A stretch of DNA of 64,000 bases from Dyella_A sp051962475 (GCF_051962475.1 NZ_JBQCCF010000064.1:1-64000), one strand, 5' to 3'. Shown: positions 8,260 through 18,180, numbered from the stretch's first letter. The notes: generated by a model from the letters alone, not told the origin. Translations and numbers: made by a program.

Positions 8260-9867
8260 ATGAGCGTGATCGCCTCGCAGATCGACCCCCGGTCGCCCGA
8301 ATTCCAGGCCAACGCGGCGCAGCTGCGTACGGCGGTCGACGAGCTGCACCGGGAGCTGGCGAAAGCGGCCGAGGGCGGCGGCGAGAAGGCGCGCGACAAG
8401 CACACCGCGCGCGGCAAGCTGCTGCCGCGCGAGCGTATCCGCGCGCTGCTCGATCCCGGCTCACCGTTCCTGGAGCTTTCCGCGCTGGCCGCGCACGGCA
8501 TGTACGACGACGCCGCGCCGGCGGCCGGCCTGATCACTGGCATCGGCCGAGTGAACGGCATCGAGGTGGTGGTGGTGGCCAACGACGCTACCGTGAAGGG
8601 CGGCACCTACTTCCCGATGACGGTGAAGAAGCACCTGCGCGCGCAGGAAGTGGCGCTGGAAAACCGCCTGCCCTGCGTCTACCTGGTCGATTCCGGCGGC
8701 GCGTTCCTGCCGCTGCAGGACGAAGTGTTCCCGGACAAGGAGCACTTCGGCCGGATCTTCTACAACCAGGCGCGGATGTCCTCGCTCAACATTCCGCAGA
8801 TCGCCGTAGTGATGGGCAGCTGCACGGCCGGCGGCGCCTACGTGCCAGCGATGAGCGACGATACGATCATCGTGCGCTAACAGGGCACAATCTTCCTTGG
8901 CGGCCCGCCGCTGGTGAAGGCGGCCACCGGCGAAGTGGTGGACGCCGAGACGCTGGGTGGCGCGGACGTCCATACGTCCATCTCCGGCGTGGCCGACCAC
9001 TATGCCGAGAACGACGCGCACGCGCTGGCGATCGCCCGCGACATCGTCGGCCACCTCAACCGCACCAAGAACATGCCGCTCACCCTGCGTGCGCCGATCG
9101 AACCGAAGTACCCGGCCGACGAGCTGTACGGCGTGATCCCGCAGGACACCCGCCGGCCGTTCGACATCCGCGAGGTGATCGCGCGCATCGTCGACGGCTC
9201 GGAATTCCACGAGTTCAAGGCGCGCTACGGCAAGACCCTGGTGTGCGGCTTTGCGCACATCCATGGCTACCCGGTGGGCATCGTTGCCAACAACGGCATC
9301 CTGTTCGCCGAGAGCGCGCTCAAGGGCGCGCACTTCATCGAGCTGTGCAACCAGCGCAACGTGCCGCTGGTGTTTTTGCAGAACATCACCGGCTTCATGG
9401 TCGGCAAGAAGTACGAGCAGGCCGGCATCGCCAAGGACGGCGCCAAGATGGTCACCGCGGTGGCCTGCTCGCACGTGCCGAAGTTCACCGTGGTGATCGG
9501 CGGCAGCTTCGGCGCCGGCAACTACGCGATGTGCGGCCGCGCCTACGGCGCGCGCTTCCTGTGGATGTGGCCGAACGCGCGCATCAGCGTGATGGGCGGC
9601 GAGCAGGCGGCCAGCGTGCTGGCGACGGTCAAGCGTGATGGCATCGAAGCCGCCGGCAAGCGCTGGAGTGCGGACGAGGAAGAAAGCTTCAAGGCGCCGA
9701 TCCGCGAGCAGTACGAGCGCCAGGGCCACCCCTACTACGCCAGCGCGCGGTTGTGGGACGACGGCATCATCGACCCGACCGACACCCGACTCGTGCTGGG
9801 GCTGGCGATCTCCGCCTCGATGAATGCACCGATCGAGCCGCAGCGCTACGGCGTGTTCCGCATGTAA
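8260..9867 (+). pseudogene. liuB: Methylcrotonyl-CoA carboxylase beta subunit, interrupted by an in-frame TAA
   Basis: From ATG 8260 to the TAA at 9865-9867 one continuous frame encodes a 535-residue carboxyltransferase subunit, the normal length for MCC-beta, except for a TAA at codon 207 (bases 8878-8880). Before it the frame reads SCTAGGAYVPAMSDDTIIVR; directly after, in the same frame, QGTIFLGGPPLVKAATGEVV. These are adjacent in homologues with one residue (Lys or Asn) between them. No frameshift is needed. Both halves are otherwise fully conserved (carboxyltransferase N- and C-domains; GGSFGAGNYAMCGRAYG). The enzyme carboxylates 3-methylcrotonyl-CoA in leucine and isovalerate breakdown, with the biotin subunit LiuD at 24774-26774. 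A recent nonsense mutation or a sequencing error are both possible. Confidence 0.88.
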
Positions 9868-9873
9868 TCGGCC

Positions 9874-9900
9874 CCGGGCGAGCCTAAACGGCTCGCCCGG
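9874..9900. terminator. Perfect 11-bp hairpin between convergent genes
   Basis: CCGGGCGAGCC (9874-9884), loop TAAAC, GGCTCGCCCGG (9890-9900): a perfect GC-rich stem in the 40-base gap between the convergent liuB and glycosidase genes. Only short T/A runs flank it, but the position suits a bidirectional terminator. Confidence 0.65.
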
Positions 9901-9907
9901 ACGATTC

Positions 9908-11902
9908 TCAGTGGCCGCTGGTCAGCGGCTGCAGCTCCCAGGTCAGCACCTGGAACGGCCTCAACTCCATCGTCTGCGGCTTGCCCGCATCCAGCTCCAG
10001 CGCGGGCTGCGCCGCGTCCGCCCGCCAGGGGCTGTGCGCGCGAAAACGGGCGGTGGCGCCAGGCGGCAGTTCGAGCTGCCTGGCCAGGTCGATCACCATC
10101 AGTTGTGGCTTGTCGCTGGGATTGCGCAGGGTGAGGATCGCTTTGGACGGCGCCCAGGCGGCCCAGCCGTAGACGTCCAGCCGCCCGGGGTCGCCGCCGA
10201 CCCAATGGGAGTCCTTGAGCACCGATGCATTGGCGCGCGACCACTTCGCCGCCTCGGCCAGAGTGTCCCAGTTGGCCGGGGTGAGCAGTGACGGCGTGAT
10301 GTACAGCTCCTGCAACTGGGTGCCGCTGCCGAAGTACGAGTGCACCTCATTGGCGAAATCGTGGCCGGGATCGGTATTGAGCCGGTGGTTTTCCTTGGCG
10401 TAGATGATGCCGTGGAGCATCAGCGAGTTGAGCGGGAACAGCGGACCCTTCTCGACGATGTTGCGATAGGTCTCGCGGTCGCGGTAGGTGATCCACCGCT
10501 CGCGCTCGGTACCGACGCCGGCATGCCAGTCGTCTTCGCCGTCACGCCAGATCGAATCGGCGTAGCGCAGCCAGAACGGCGAGGCCAGGGTGCCGGTGGT
10601 GAGGTTGATGAACAGGTCCGGCTTGGCCTTGCGCAGGTCGTCGATCAGCGCAATGGCGGCGTCGAAGTCGCTGGGAAAGCGACTGCCCGGAAACACCTTG
10701 TCGGCGTTGCCGGTGCCGTCGAACTTGAACTGGTTGATGCCGTCCTTGCGCAGCAGCTCCATCGTCACGTCATGGAAGCGCTGGTAGTACTTGGGCCCGG
10801 AGAGCGCCAGGCCGCTGTCGATGATCTCGTAGCCGGCAGCGCGGCCGTTCTTCACCCGCTCTTCCTTTGGGGGGCCGTAGCCGCCCCAGGGCGACAGCCA
10901 CATGCCGGGGGCGGCGCCGTACTTTGCCGCGGCCTGGCGCAGCGGCACGAAGCCGTGCGGAAAATCCTTGCTGAAGTGCCAGCTGCCGCTGCGGTCGTCC
11001 CAGCCGTCGTCGAACAGGAACGAATCAAGCCTCACACCGCGCTTGACCGTCAGTTCTTCGCCGAATGCGTGGATGCGATCCAGGGCCTGGGCTTCGGTAT
11101 ACGGGGTGAAATAGCCGATGTCGTACCAGGAGTTGTAGTGCAGGAAGGTGCGGTACGGATGCGCGCGCTCGCGCTCCAGGTAGGCGAGGAAATCGCGTCG
11201 CAGCTGGTTGGCGTGGGTGACGCCGGCTACCGCCGAATAGGTCACCGACTGGCCCTTCGGCAACGGCAGGCCGCGCTCGATCCACAGCTGCACGCGATTG
11301 CCCCAGGCGTTGCTGGACGACAGCGGATGTTCGAAGCCGAAGTAATCGCGACCGGCGACCACCGGCGAACCGGGCACACTGCCGACCACCTCGGCCTCTT
11401 CGGCCTTGGCCTGCAGCAGGTCGATGCGGGCGATGTCCTCGTCCTGCTTGAGCGCGGTGACGGTGACGATCTCGCGTAGATAGTCCGCCCCCTCGCGCTG
11501 TACCCAACGCAGGTCGACGCGCACGCGACCGCCCGCGTCGCCGAAGCTGGCGTCCAATGCCCTGCCCGGCAGCCTTGCCGCGGCACGCGAGGCCTGTGGG
11601 TCGGCTTTCAAGGCGACTTCGTGCGGCGGCGCAAGCAACCGTAATTGCGACGTGTCGAGTCGATGCCCATCACGCCAGGTCAGCACGAAGGGCTGCTGCA
11701 CCGGAATCGCCAGGCCGTTGACGCGATCGGTCACTACGGTGCCATCGACGTGATCGTCATCGACCTGCCAGTGCACACCGATCGCCGCGTTGCCGAGGTT
11801 CGCCGCAGCATCGGTGGCGCTGGCAGTGGCGCCCGCGGTGCACAGGGCAGCGAACAGGGCGGCGCGGGAAAGGCGTGTCAGTGGACGGATCGGATCGTGC
11901 AT
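9908..11902 (-). CDS. Exported clan GH-D glycosidase (alpha-galactosidase / alpha-N-acetylgalactosaminidase-like)
   Basis: 664 residues with a signal peptide (hydrophobic LSRAALFAALCTAGATASA). A beta-rich N-terminal domain (about 30-240) precedes a TIM barrel with HYNSWYDIGYFTPY, LDSFLFDDGWDD and INQFKFDGTGN. The Asp in FKFDGTG fits the nucleophile, and the Asp-rich SIWRDGEDDWH fits the acid/base region of GH27/GH36/GH31-type enzymes. A C-terminal beta-sandwich ends the protein. It should release an alpha-linked galactose or GalNAc unit in the periplasm or at the surface. It is the last gene of the minus-strand operon that starts with the AgaS-like protein, so its product probably feeds that pathway. 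The exact GH family is not settled from sequence alone. Confidence 0.75.
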   Translation of the reverse strand: MHDPIRPLTRLSRAALFAALCTAGATASATDAAANLGNAAIGVHWQVDDDHVDGTVVTDRVNGLAIPVQQPFVLTWRDGHRLDTSQLRLLAPPHEVALKADPQASRAAARLPGRALDASFGDAGGRVRVDLRWVQREGADYLREIVTVTALKQDEDIARIDLLQAKAEEAEVVGSVPGSPVVAGRDYFGFEHPLSSSNAWGNRVQLWIERGLPLPKGQSVTYSAVAGVTHANQLRRDFLAYLERERAHPYRTFLHYNSWYDIGYFTPYTEAQALDRIHAFGEELTVKRGVRLDSFLFDDGWDDRSGSWHFSKDFPHGFVPLRQAAAKYGAAPGMWLSPWGGYGPPKEERVKNGRAAGYEIIDSGLALSGPKYYQRFHDVTMELLRKDGINQFKFDGTGNADKVFPGSRFPSDFDAAIALIDDLRKAKPDLFINLTTGTLASPFWLRYADSIWRDGEDDWHAGVGTERERWITYRDRETYRNIVEKGPLFPLNSLMLHGIIYAKENHRLNTDPGHDFANEVHSYFGSGTQLQELYITPSLLTPANWDTLAEAAKWSRANASVLKDSHWVGGDPGRLDVYGWAAWAPSKAILTLRNPSDKPQLMVIDLARQLELPPGATARFRAHSPWRADAAQPALELDAGKPQTMELRPFQVLTWELQPLTSGH

Positions 11903-11952
11903 CGGTATCGGCTCCGTTACGGCGGCGTAGGCCGCCGGCTTGGGGAAACGGT

Positions 11953-11976
11953 CCGCCCCGTCTCGCGACGGAGCGG
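11953..11976 (-). terminator. Weak hairpin between receptor and glycosidase genes
   Basis: CCGC-c-CCGTC, loop TCGC, GACGG-a-GCGG forms a 9-bp stem with one mismatch in the 112-base gap between the TonB receptor and the glycosidase. There is no T-tract, so it may only reduce read-through or mark an RNA-processing site. Confidence 0.3.
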
Positions 11977-12014
11977 CGGGGATGGCGATCCGCGCGCGGG
12001 CCGCCGGGGGAACC

Positions 12015-15002
12015 TCACTGGAAGGTGTAGCGCAGCACCAGCATGGTCGAACGCGTGGCCTGCCAGGTGGCTGCGCCGTAGCTCGGGTTTAGGATCGGCT
12101 GGCCGCTGTTGTCGAAACTGCCGGTGTCGTAGCGCTGCTCCGCATCGATCCGACCGTGGTGGTTGGTCACGTTCTGGATCTGCAAGTCGACGCTCAGCAG
12201 GTTGTGCTCGCCGATCTGGTGGTCGTAGCCCAGGCCCAGGTTCCACTGCCAGAAGAAGGGCGTGCGCCCTGCGTTGCCCAGTGGCGAGGGCACGTTGTTG
12301 CAGAAGTGGCTGGCCGCGCCGTACCAGGAGGCCGGGTTGTCGCTGTCCGGATAGGTTCCCAGACAGCTCTCCGGCGTGCCGCTGGACAGGTCCAGCGTGC
12401 TGCCGATGCGCAGGCCCGACGGGAAGTAGTAGATGCCGTTGAGCTTGAGGCTGTGCCGCACGTCGCCGGCCAGGTTGCCGTTGCCGTGTTCCATCAGGCC
12501 GGGGAAATCCCAGTAGATCTGCTCGGAGGGGCCGCCGTTGGTGCGCGTGCCGAGGTTGAGCAGGCCGTCGTAGTTGCCGTACAGATGCGCCCAGGTGTAG
12601 CTGAGGTCGAGGAAGTACGGCTCCTCGGCGTTGCGCGCGTGCGACACCTCCAACGTCAGGTGGGTGTACTTGCGCGACGGCGGTGGGCCGAACACGGCGC
12701 CCGGCAGGGTCAGCGACTCGAGCTTGCCGTCACCGTTGTAGTCGCGCACGAATACCTGGGCGATGCCCGGGTTGATCATCGGACAGCCGCTGGCGTCCTC
12801 GTAACTGGGATAACCGTTGGCCTGCGCGTAGTCGGTGATGCCCTGGGTGTAGCAGGTGTCCTCGATCGCACGCTTGAGCACCGCGTAACCGACTTCGGCC
12901 ATGCCCGACCAGCTGCCACCCAGCGCCTTCTGCGCGTAGAGCTGGAACTCGTACTGGTAAGGCGCCTTGATGTTGGAGGTGGCCACGTTCTCCTTGCTCG
13001 GCGCCAGGCCGTTGATCAGCGTGAGCTGCGGGCCGATCTGGCTCAGGCCGGTGGGCGCCTGGGTGTTCGGATCGCGACCGGTATAGGTGTAATAGCGCTG
13101 CCACTGGGTCACCGCACCGGCGGCGCCGTTGTTGACGCTGGACGGGATCGGAATGGTGTACTTGCCCGCGTTGGCGCCAAGCTTCAGCGAGCTGTCGCCG
13201 TAGACGTCCCACGACACGCCCAGGCGCGGCGAGAGCAGCGGCAGGTGGAAGAAGTTCTGCCCGTTGACGTTCTTGTTGATGAAGGTGTCGTAGCGCAATC
13301 CGGCGTAGACCACCCAGCGATCGGCGGCCTGCCAGTAGTCGTCGATGTATTCGGCCTTGTTGACCGTGTAGAACGGGCCGCCGGTGCTGATGTAGTACTG
13401 CTCCACGTACTTGCCGTCCGCCGGCGCCGGCGAGCCGTTCGGCAGCACGCTGCCGGGCTGGGTGAAGTAGGTCCAGTCACCGCCCTGTGTGGTAGTGCTG
13501 ACGTTGTTGATGTAGTGCTTGTAGTGCTCGCCGCCCACGGTGACGCGGTGGTCGCCGAGCTGCCAGGTGAAATCGCCCTTGAAGCCGCGTCGCCAGTACT
13601 GGAACGGATAGAGCTGATTGCTGGTGGTGGTCAGGCCGATGTTGGTGCGCGTCTGCGTGACCGGGTCCACCTCGTTGACGTAGGGCACACCGGTGCCGCT
13701 GCTGGAGGTGGGGCTGATCGACGACTGGCTCAGGTAGCCCGCCATCAGCCGCAGGCTCATGGTGTCGTTGATCTGCCAGTGGTAGTTGCCGATCAGGAAC
13801 TGGTTCTTCACGTGCGACGAGGTCCAGCCGTAATAGCTGCCCGCCGACGAAGGATCGTACGCGCGGGTGAGGCGATACTGGTTGTTGAAACTGTCCTTCC
13901 AGTCACGGTTGCCGACGACGTTGAGCGACTGGTCGGCGTTGATGTTCCAGGTGAGATTGAGCAGCGCATTCTTGTCGCGCGTAGCGCTCTTGGTCTTGAG
14001 CGTCTGGGAGTAGCTGACGCTCCGGTTGTTCGGCGCATTGCCCAGCATGGCGAAGAAGAACAGCTTGTCTTTCACCAGCGCACCGGAGCCCCACAGGTAC
14101 TGCCCGGTGACGTTGCCGCTGTGGCTGTTGTTCGAGGTGTAGTGGTAGTAGGCGCCCTGGCGGGTGTACGCGTCGGGCTGCGTCGGATTGAGGGCCGAGC
14201 TGGCCGGGCTGAAATACAGTGAATAGCCAGCCTTGAACTGATTGGTGCCCTGGCGCACGGTCTGCGCGATGACGCCGCCGGTGGTGCTGGTCCAGGTGGC
14301 TCCGGCATTGGAGTCCAGTACCTGGGTCGACTCGATCGCCTCGGCCGGCAGGTAGGTCGCGCCCAGGCCCTGGTAGTCGTAGGTGCTGTCGAACTCGTTG
14401 TAGTAGTAGCGGTTCTCCGCGGGGCTGGCGCCTCCCATCTGCACCAGGCCGGTGGTCTGGTTGTCGTAGCGCACCTTGGAGCTCAGCAGCGCGATGCTTT
14501 CCGGGCCGCGCCCGGTGGGCAGCTGGTTGACCACGCTCATGTTGTAGCTGTTGGACAGCTCCGGCGTGCTCACGTCGATGGGAATCACATCCTGGCCGCG
14601 CGCAGTGGCGCTGACCTGGATCGCCGATAGGTTCTCCGCCTTCACTGCGGAAGCGCCGGTCGTGTGACTCAGCGCCGGCACGGGCGTCTGCACGTTGGCC
14701 GTAACGGTGATCGTGCGGGTGCCGACGACGGCGCCGCCCTGGGTCACGGTCACGGTGTAACGACCTGGATTGAGGCCGCCCAGCGTGTAGCGACCATCGG
14801 CATCGGCCTGCAGGCTCTTGTGGTAGCCCGTGGCCGCATTGTCGACGACCACCGTGATCTGCCCCGCCGGCTCGCGCCCATAAAGGCCGCCGGTGATCGA
14901 CTGCGCCCAGGCACTGCCAGCTCCCAGTGCCGATGCCAGCGCCACCGCCAGCACAGCCCGACCCATGCCGCCGCGGCGGCCTCCCCTATGCGATACGTTC
15001 AT
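12015..15002 (-). CDS. TonB-dependent outer-membrane receptor with carboxypeptidase-regulatory-like N-domain
   Basis: 995 residues with a clear signal peptide (AVLAVALASALGAGSAWAQ). An Ig-like carboxypeptidase-regulatory repeat follows (GRYTLGGLNPGRYTVTVTQG, about 60-120), then a plug domain and a long beta-barrel ending in an aromatic-rich strand (VLRYTFQ). This is the Oar/SusC-like class of receptors used for large substrates. The start follows a GAGGGTGAGG ribosome-binding site. It lies in one operon behind two sugar kinases and an AgaS-like protein and before a glycosidase, so an oligo- or glycosaminoglycan-derived saccharide is the likely ligand. TonB, ExbB and ExbD are not in the window, and no SusD partner is seen. 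Confidence 0.88.
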   Translation of the reverse strand: MNVSHRGGRRGGMGRAVLAVALASALGAGSAWAQSITGGLYGREPAGQITVVVDNAATGYHKSLQADADGRYTLGGLNPGRYTVTVTQGGAVVGTRTITVTANVQTPVPALSHTTGASAVKAENLSAIQVSATARGQDVIPIDVSTPELSNSYNMSVVNQLPTGRGPESIALLSSKVRYDNQTTGLVQMGGASPAENRYYYNEFDSTYDYQGLGATYLPAEAIESTQVLDSNAGATWTSTTGGVIAQTVRQGTNQFKAGYSLYFSPASSALNPTQPDAYTRQGAYYHYTSNNSHSGNVTGQYLWGSGALVKDKLFFFAMLGNAPNNRSVSYSQTLKTKSATRDKNALLNLTWNINADQSLNVVGNRDWKDSFNNQYRLTRAYDPSSAGSYYGWTSSHVKNQFLIGNYHWQINDTMSLRLMAGYLSQSSISPTSSSGTGVPYVNEVDPVTQTRTNIGLTTTSNQLYPFQYWRRGFKGDFTWQLGDHRVTVGGEHYKHYINNVSTTTQGGDWTYFTQPGSVLPNGSPAPADGKYVEQYYISTGGPFYTVNKAEYIDDYWQAADRWVVYAGLRYDTFINKNVNGQNFFHLPLLSPRLGVSWDVYGDSSLKLGANAGKYTIPIPSSVNNGAAGAVTQWQRYYTYTGRDPNTQAPTGLSQIGPQLTLINGLAPSKENVATSNIKAPYQYEFQLYAQKALGGSWSGMAEVGYAVLKRAIEDTCYTQGITDYAQANGYPSYEDASGCPMINPGIAQVFVRDYNGDGKLESLTLPGAVFGPPPSRKYTHLTLEVSHARNAEEPYFLDLSYTWAHLYGNYDGLLNLGTRTNGGPSEQIYWDFPGLMEHGNGNLAGDVRHSLKLNGIYYFPSGLRIGSTLDLSSGTPESCLGTYPDSDNPASWYGAASHFCNNVPSPLGNAGRTPFFWQWNLGLGYDHQIGEHNLLSVDLQIQNVTNHHGRIDAEQRYDTGSFDNSGQPILNPSYGAATWQATRSTMLVLRYTFQ

Positions 15003-15117
15003 GCCTCACCCTCGTTGGTGGTTGGATGCCCTGCAGGCCGACCCTCCAGCGGACCTGCAACACGCTTCGATACCGCGACGCCAGCCTCCGCCCGCGCCCG
15101 TCGCTCGCCCTGTTCGC

Positions 15118-16050
15118 TCAGCCCGCCAGGCGGGTCAGGCGCACCTCCCCGAGCAGCGCGTCCACCTGGTCGCGCCGCAGGAATCCGGTTTCCTCGTTCA
15201 TCGCGTTGGCGGCGCCACAGGCCACGCCCAGCCGCAGCGCTTCGGGCAGGAGCGCACGCCGATGCAGCGCCACCGCCAAGCCCGCGAGCAGGCAATCACC
15301 TGATCCCACGGCGTTGACGTTGTGGGCGACAGTGACGGCGGCGTGCCAGGCGTGCTGGCCGTCCCATCCCACCGCCCCTTGCGCGCCCAGCGTCACCAGT
15401 GGCAGCGCCACGCCCCGCATATGCAGCTCGCGCGCGACGCGGGCAGCGTCCGCGACGGTGTCGATCGGCTCACCGATCAGGTCGGCCGCCTCGTCGCGGT
15501 TGGGCTTGAGCAGCCAGGGACGCCCGACTGCCGCCGCGCGCAGCGCGTCGCCGCTGGCGTCGACCAGGCACGGCACGGCATTCGGCCGCGCCTGCTCGAT
15601 CAGGCGCGCGTAGGTGCTCGGATCGAGCCCACCGGGCAGGCTGCCGGAGAGCACCAGCAGCTCGCTCTCGCCCGCGCAACGCGCCCAGGTATCGAGCAAT
15701 TCCTGGCAACTCGCTTCGGTCAATTCAGGACCGGGACCGAGGATCTCGGTGACACGCCCGTCGCGCTCGCGCACGGCCATGCAGCGGCGCAGCGGGGCCT
15801 CGATCTCCACACCATGGAACAGCACGCCACGCTCGGCCAGGCGCCTTGCGATGAGGTTGCGATGGGCCGCATCGGTGAGCCCGACCAACTGCACGCGCTC
15901 GCCCAGCGCGGCAATGGCCTGCGCCACGTGCAACCCCTTACCGCCGGGGTACGGTTCCGACCGCGACGCGCGCTGTACCTGCCCCGGCTCCAGCGTGTCG
16001 ACCGTGAACAGGTGATCGATAGCCGTGTTGAAGCCGGCGACCGTGATCAT
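15118..16050 (-). CDS. PfkB-family kinase, tagatose-6-phosphate/1-phosphofructokinase-like
   Basis: 310 residues, the usual PfkB size. The N-terminal signature GFNTAIDHLFTVDTLEPGQV and PGGKGLHVAQAIAALG match the LacC/FruK branch. The C-terminal ATP/anion-hole motif is AVGSGDCLLAG, with Ser instead of the more common Ala, typical of phosphofructokinase-type members. It would phosphorylate a sugar phosphate, most simply tagatose-6-phosphate to the 1,6-bisphosphate, feeding the divergently encoded class I aldolase. Its ATG overlaps the stop of the preceding kinase by four bases (ATGA), implying translational coupling. Exact substrate is inferred from neighbours. Confidence 0.82.
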   Translation of the reverse strand: MITVAGFNTAIDHLFTVDTLEPGQVQRASRSEPYPGGKGLHVAQAIAALGERVQLVGLTDAAHRNLIARRLAERGVLFHGVEIEAPLRRCMAVRERDGRVTEILGPGPELTEASCQELLDTWARCAGESELLVLSGSLPGGLDPSTYARLIEQARPNAVPCLVDASGDALRAAAVGRPWLLKPNRDEAADLIGEPIDTVADAARVARELHMRGVALPLVTLGAQGAVGWDGQHAWHAAVTVAHNVNAVGSGDCLLAGLAVALHRRALLPEALRLGVACGAANAMNEETGFLRRDQVDALLGEVRLTRLAG

Positions 16051-16973
16051 GCGAAATGCACCAGCCGCTGCCGCACTTCGTCAGCCGTCGCCTGCGCGGC
16101 GGTGCCGCCGATGCCTCGCGTGGACAGGGCACCGCACACGCTGCCCCAGCGTAGGCATTCGAGCAGCGCCAGGCCACGGCGCCAGGCTTGCAGGAAGCCG
16201 GCGTCGAACGAGTCGCCGGCGCCGGTGCTGTCCAGCGCCTCCACCGGGAACGCCGGCACCGTCACCGGCTGGCCGTCGTCGTCATGCGAGAGGCAGCCGG
16301 CGCTGCCGCATTTGATGACGATGCGCGTATGCCCGTTGCTCAGCGCGGTGAGCGCGCGCACCGGCGTGTCCGCGCCGGTGATCGCACACGCTTCCATCGC
16401 ATTGGGCAGGAACAGGTCGACCAGCGGCAGAAGATCGCTGACGCCGACGTCCCAGCGGCGTGACGGGTCGAAACCCGGGTCGAGCGATACGGTGAGGCCC
16501 AGCGCCCGGGCGCGCGCGAACAGATCGGGCAAGCCCGGTCGCAGGGCGTCCTGCAGGTAGTACGAAGCCACGTGCAGATGACCATGGCGCGCCAGCAGCG
16601 CGTCGTCGATCGCATCGGCCTGCAATGCAGCGATGGCACCGGGAAAAGTCACCAGCGCGCGATCGTGGGCGGCCGAGAGCGCCACTGTCACGCCGGTGCG
16701 CAGGCTGGCATCGCGACGTACCGCTGCGGTGTCGATGCCGCACGACGCAAGTGCATCGACGCAGTAGTCGCCCCAGCTGTCCTGACCGGCGATGCCGGCG
16801 AACGACACGGACTCGCCAAGCCGCGCCAGGCCCATCGCGCAGATCATCGACGAGCTGCCCGGCCCCTGCCGGAAATCGGTAGCGAGGATCTCGCGGCCAA
16901 ACGCGGGCACGCCCTCGCAGCCGGCGAAGATCAGGTCGGCGTTGATTTCGCCGGCGACGAGGACAGGTTTCAT
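16047..16973 (-). CDS. PfkB-family sugar kinase (ribokinase type)
   Basis: 308 residues starting at the ATG at 16971-16973, which overlaps the stop of the upstream SIS gene (ATGA); longer in-frame extension upstream is a shadow of that gene. It starts VLVAGEINADLIFAG, has the PfkB Gly-rich region and ends with the catalytic DSTGAGDSFDAGFLQ motif. This is the ribokinase-like branch, distinct from the LacC-like kinase downstream. Two different PfkB kinases in one operon suggest one acts on the incoming free sugar and the other on the ketose phosphate. Substrate is not readable from the sequence. Confidence 0.82.
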   Translation of the reverse strand: MKPVLVAGEINADLIFAGCEGVPAFGREILATDFRQGPGSSSMICAMGLARLGESVSFAGIAGQDSWGDYCVDALASCGIDTAAVRRDASLRTGVTVALSAAHDRALVTFPGAIAALQADAIDDALLARHGHLHVASYYLQDALRPGLPDLFARARALGLTVSLDPGFDPSRRWDVGVSDLLPLVDLFLPNAMEACAITGADTPVRALTALSNGHTRIVIKCGSAGCLSHDDDGQPVTVPAFPVEALDSTGAGDSFDAGFLQAWRRGLALLECLRWGSVCGALSTRGIGGTAAQATADEVRQRLVHFA

Positions 16974-18169
16974 GCCGAGCCCTCCGCGTGGATGACGAAC
17001 GATTCGACGACGCGGGTCAGCACGCCCTGCGAGGGCGCATCCGGCCGCTGGCCCAACGCCAGGCAGCGGAAGAACGCCAGCAACTGGCCGACCACCACAT
17101 GCACCATCAACTGCTGCGCTTCTTCCAGCGCGTGGAAGCCCGGCAGCTCGATGGCCACGCCACCTTCGCCGAGCACGTCGGCCGGGATGGCCTCGCCGAC
17201 CACCACCCGGGTACGGCCCAGGCCCTTGCGGGTGAGTTCGCGCAGCAGGTCGTACTCGTAGCCGCGCACGCTGGGTTCGCCACTGAGGAAGGCGACCACG
17301 GAGCAGTCGTCGCCCAGCCAGGACATCGGGCCGTGGCGCAAGCCGAGGAAGGTTTCCGAGAGCACGCGCACGGCGCCGCCGGACATCTCCAGCATCTTCA
17401 GTGCGGCCTCGCGCGCCGCGCCCAGTGCGGCGCCGCTGCCGAGGTAAACCGAGGCGGACAAGGGCTGCTTCGCCACAGCCTCCAGCGCATCGCCGTGGCG
17501 AGCGAATACCGCATGCGCCACTGCGGCAGCCGCATCGGCGTGACGGGCATCGGCGCCTCCGGCGGCGGCATGGCGCAGGGCCGTCCCGGCCAGCAGCAGG
17601 TTGGTGAAGCTGCTGGTCATTACCAGGCTGCGGTCGTTGGTGCGCTCGTCGAGCAGCTGCACGTGCATACGCGGTTCGTCGCGGTAGCGCGTGGCGAGCT
17701 TGCCCTGCGCATTGCAGGTGATCGCCAGGTGCGTGTAGCCCGGCTCCGCAGCCAGCACCTGGTCGACCACCCCGGTGCTCTCCGGACTGTCGCCCGAGCG
17801 CGCGATCGACACCAGCAGCCCGCGGCCCGGCGGCAGCACGCCGCGGCGCGAGGTCAGCAGCGTGCCCGCCGGGATCGCCAGGCAGGGAATGCCCAGGGCC
17901 GCCTGCAGCACCGGGGCGAGGCACTCACCGACGTACACCGAGCTGCCCGAACCGGTGAACACGATGTGGGCCGGGCGCGAAGCGAGCAGTGCCTGCATCA
18001 GGGCCAGGCTTTCATCGGTCGCCAGGCGCGCGGCGGTGCCCTGCCAGGTCTGCGGCTGCTGCAGGATCTCGCGCAGCGTGTCGGCGTAGCCGCGAGCGGA
18101 CTGCTCGGCGGCAGCCGCTGCGTGCAGGCGAGACAGTGAGGGCGAGAGAACGTTCGAATTGACAGACAT
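16970..18169 (-). CDS. AgaS-like SIS-domain sugar isomerase/deaminase
   Basis: 399 residues with tandem SIS folds. Phosphosugar-binding loops are visible as HIVFTGSGSSVYVGE and LLVSIARSGDSPEST in the first half, and SETFLGLRHGPMSWLGDD in the second, the arrangement of the AgaS family (galactosamine-6-phosphate deaminase/isomerase). It is the first gene of the minus-strand operon, 65 bases from the divergent aldolase start. AgaS enzymes make tagatose-6-phosphate from galactosamine-6-phosphate, fitting the kinase and aldolase around it. Paralogues that act on other amino sugars are possible, so the name is by family only. Confidence 0.82.
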   Translation of the reverse strand: MSVNSNVLSPSLSRLHAAAAAEQSARGYADTLREILQQPQTWQGTAARLATDESLALMQALLASRPAHIVFTGSGSSVYVGECLAPVLQAALGIPCLAIPAGTLLTSRRGVLPPGRGLLVSIARSGDSPESTGVVDQVLAAEPGYTHLAITCNAQGKLATRYRDEPRMHVQLLDERTNDRSLVMTSSFTNLLLAGTALRHAAAGGADARHADAAAAVAHAVFARHGDALEAVAKQPLSASVYLGSGAALGAAREAALKMLEMSGGAVRVLSETFLGLRHGPMSWLGDDCSVVAFLSGEPSVRGYEYDLLRELTRKGLGRTRVVVGEAIPADVLGEGGVAIELPGFHALEEAQQLMVHVVVGQLLAFFRCLALGQRPDAPSQGVLTRVVESFVIHAEGSA

Positions 18170-18180
18170 GGGCGCGTCGT

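Noticed and set aside
8878..8913. Programmed frameshift in liuB
   Set aside because: Both halves are in the same frame, so no frameshift is needed; the lesion is a plain in-frame TAA.
16974..17924. N-terminal extension of the second PfkB kinase
   Set aside because: It is a frame-shadow of the AgaS-like gene; the ATGA overlap at 16970-16973 and the PfkB start motif fix the true start.
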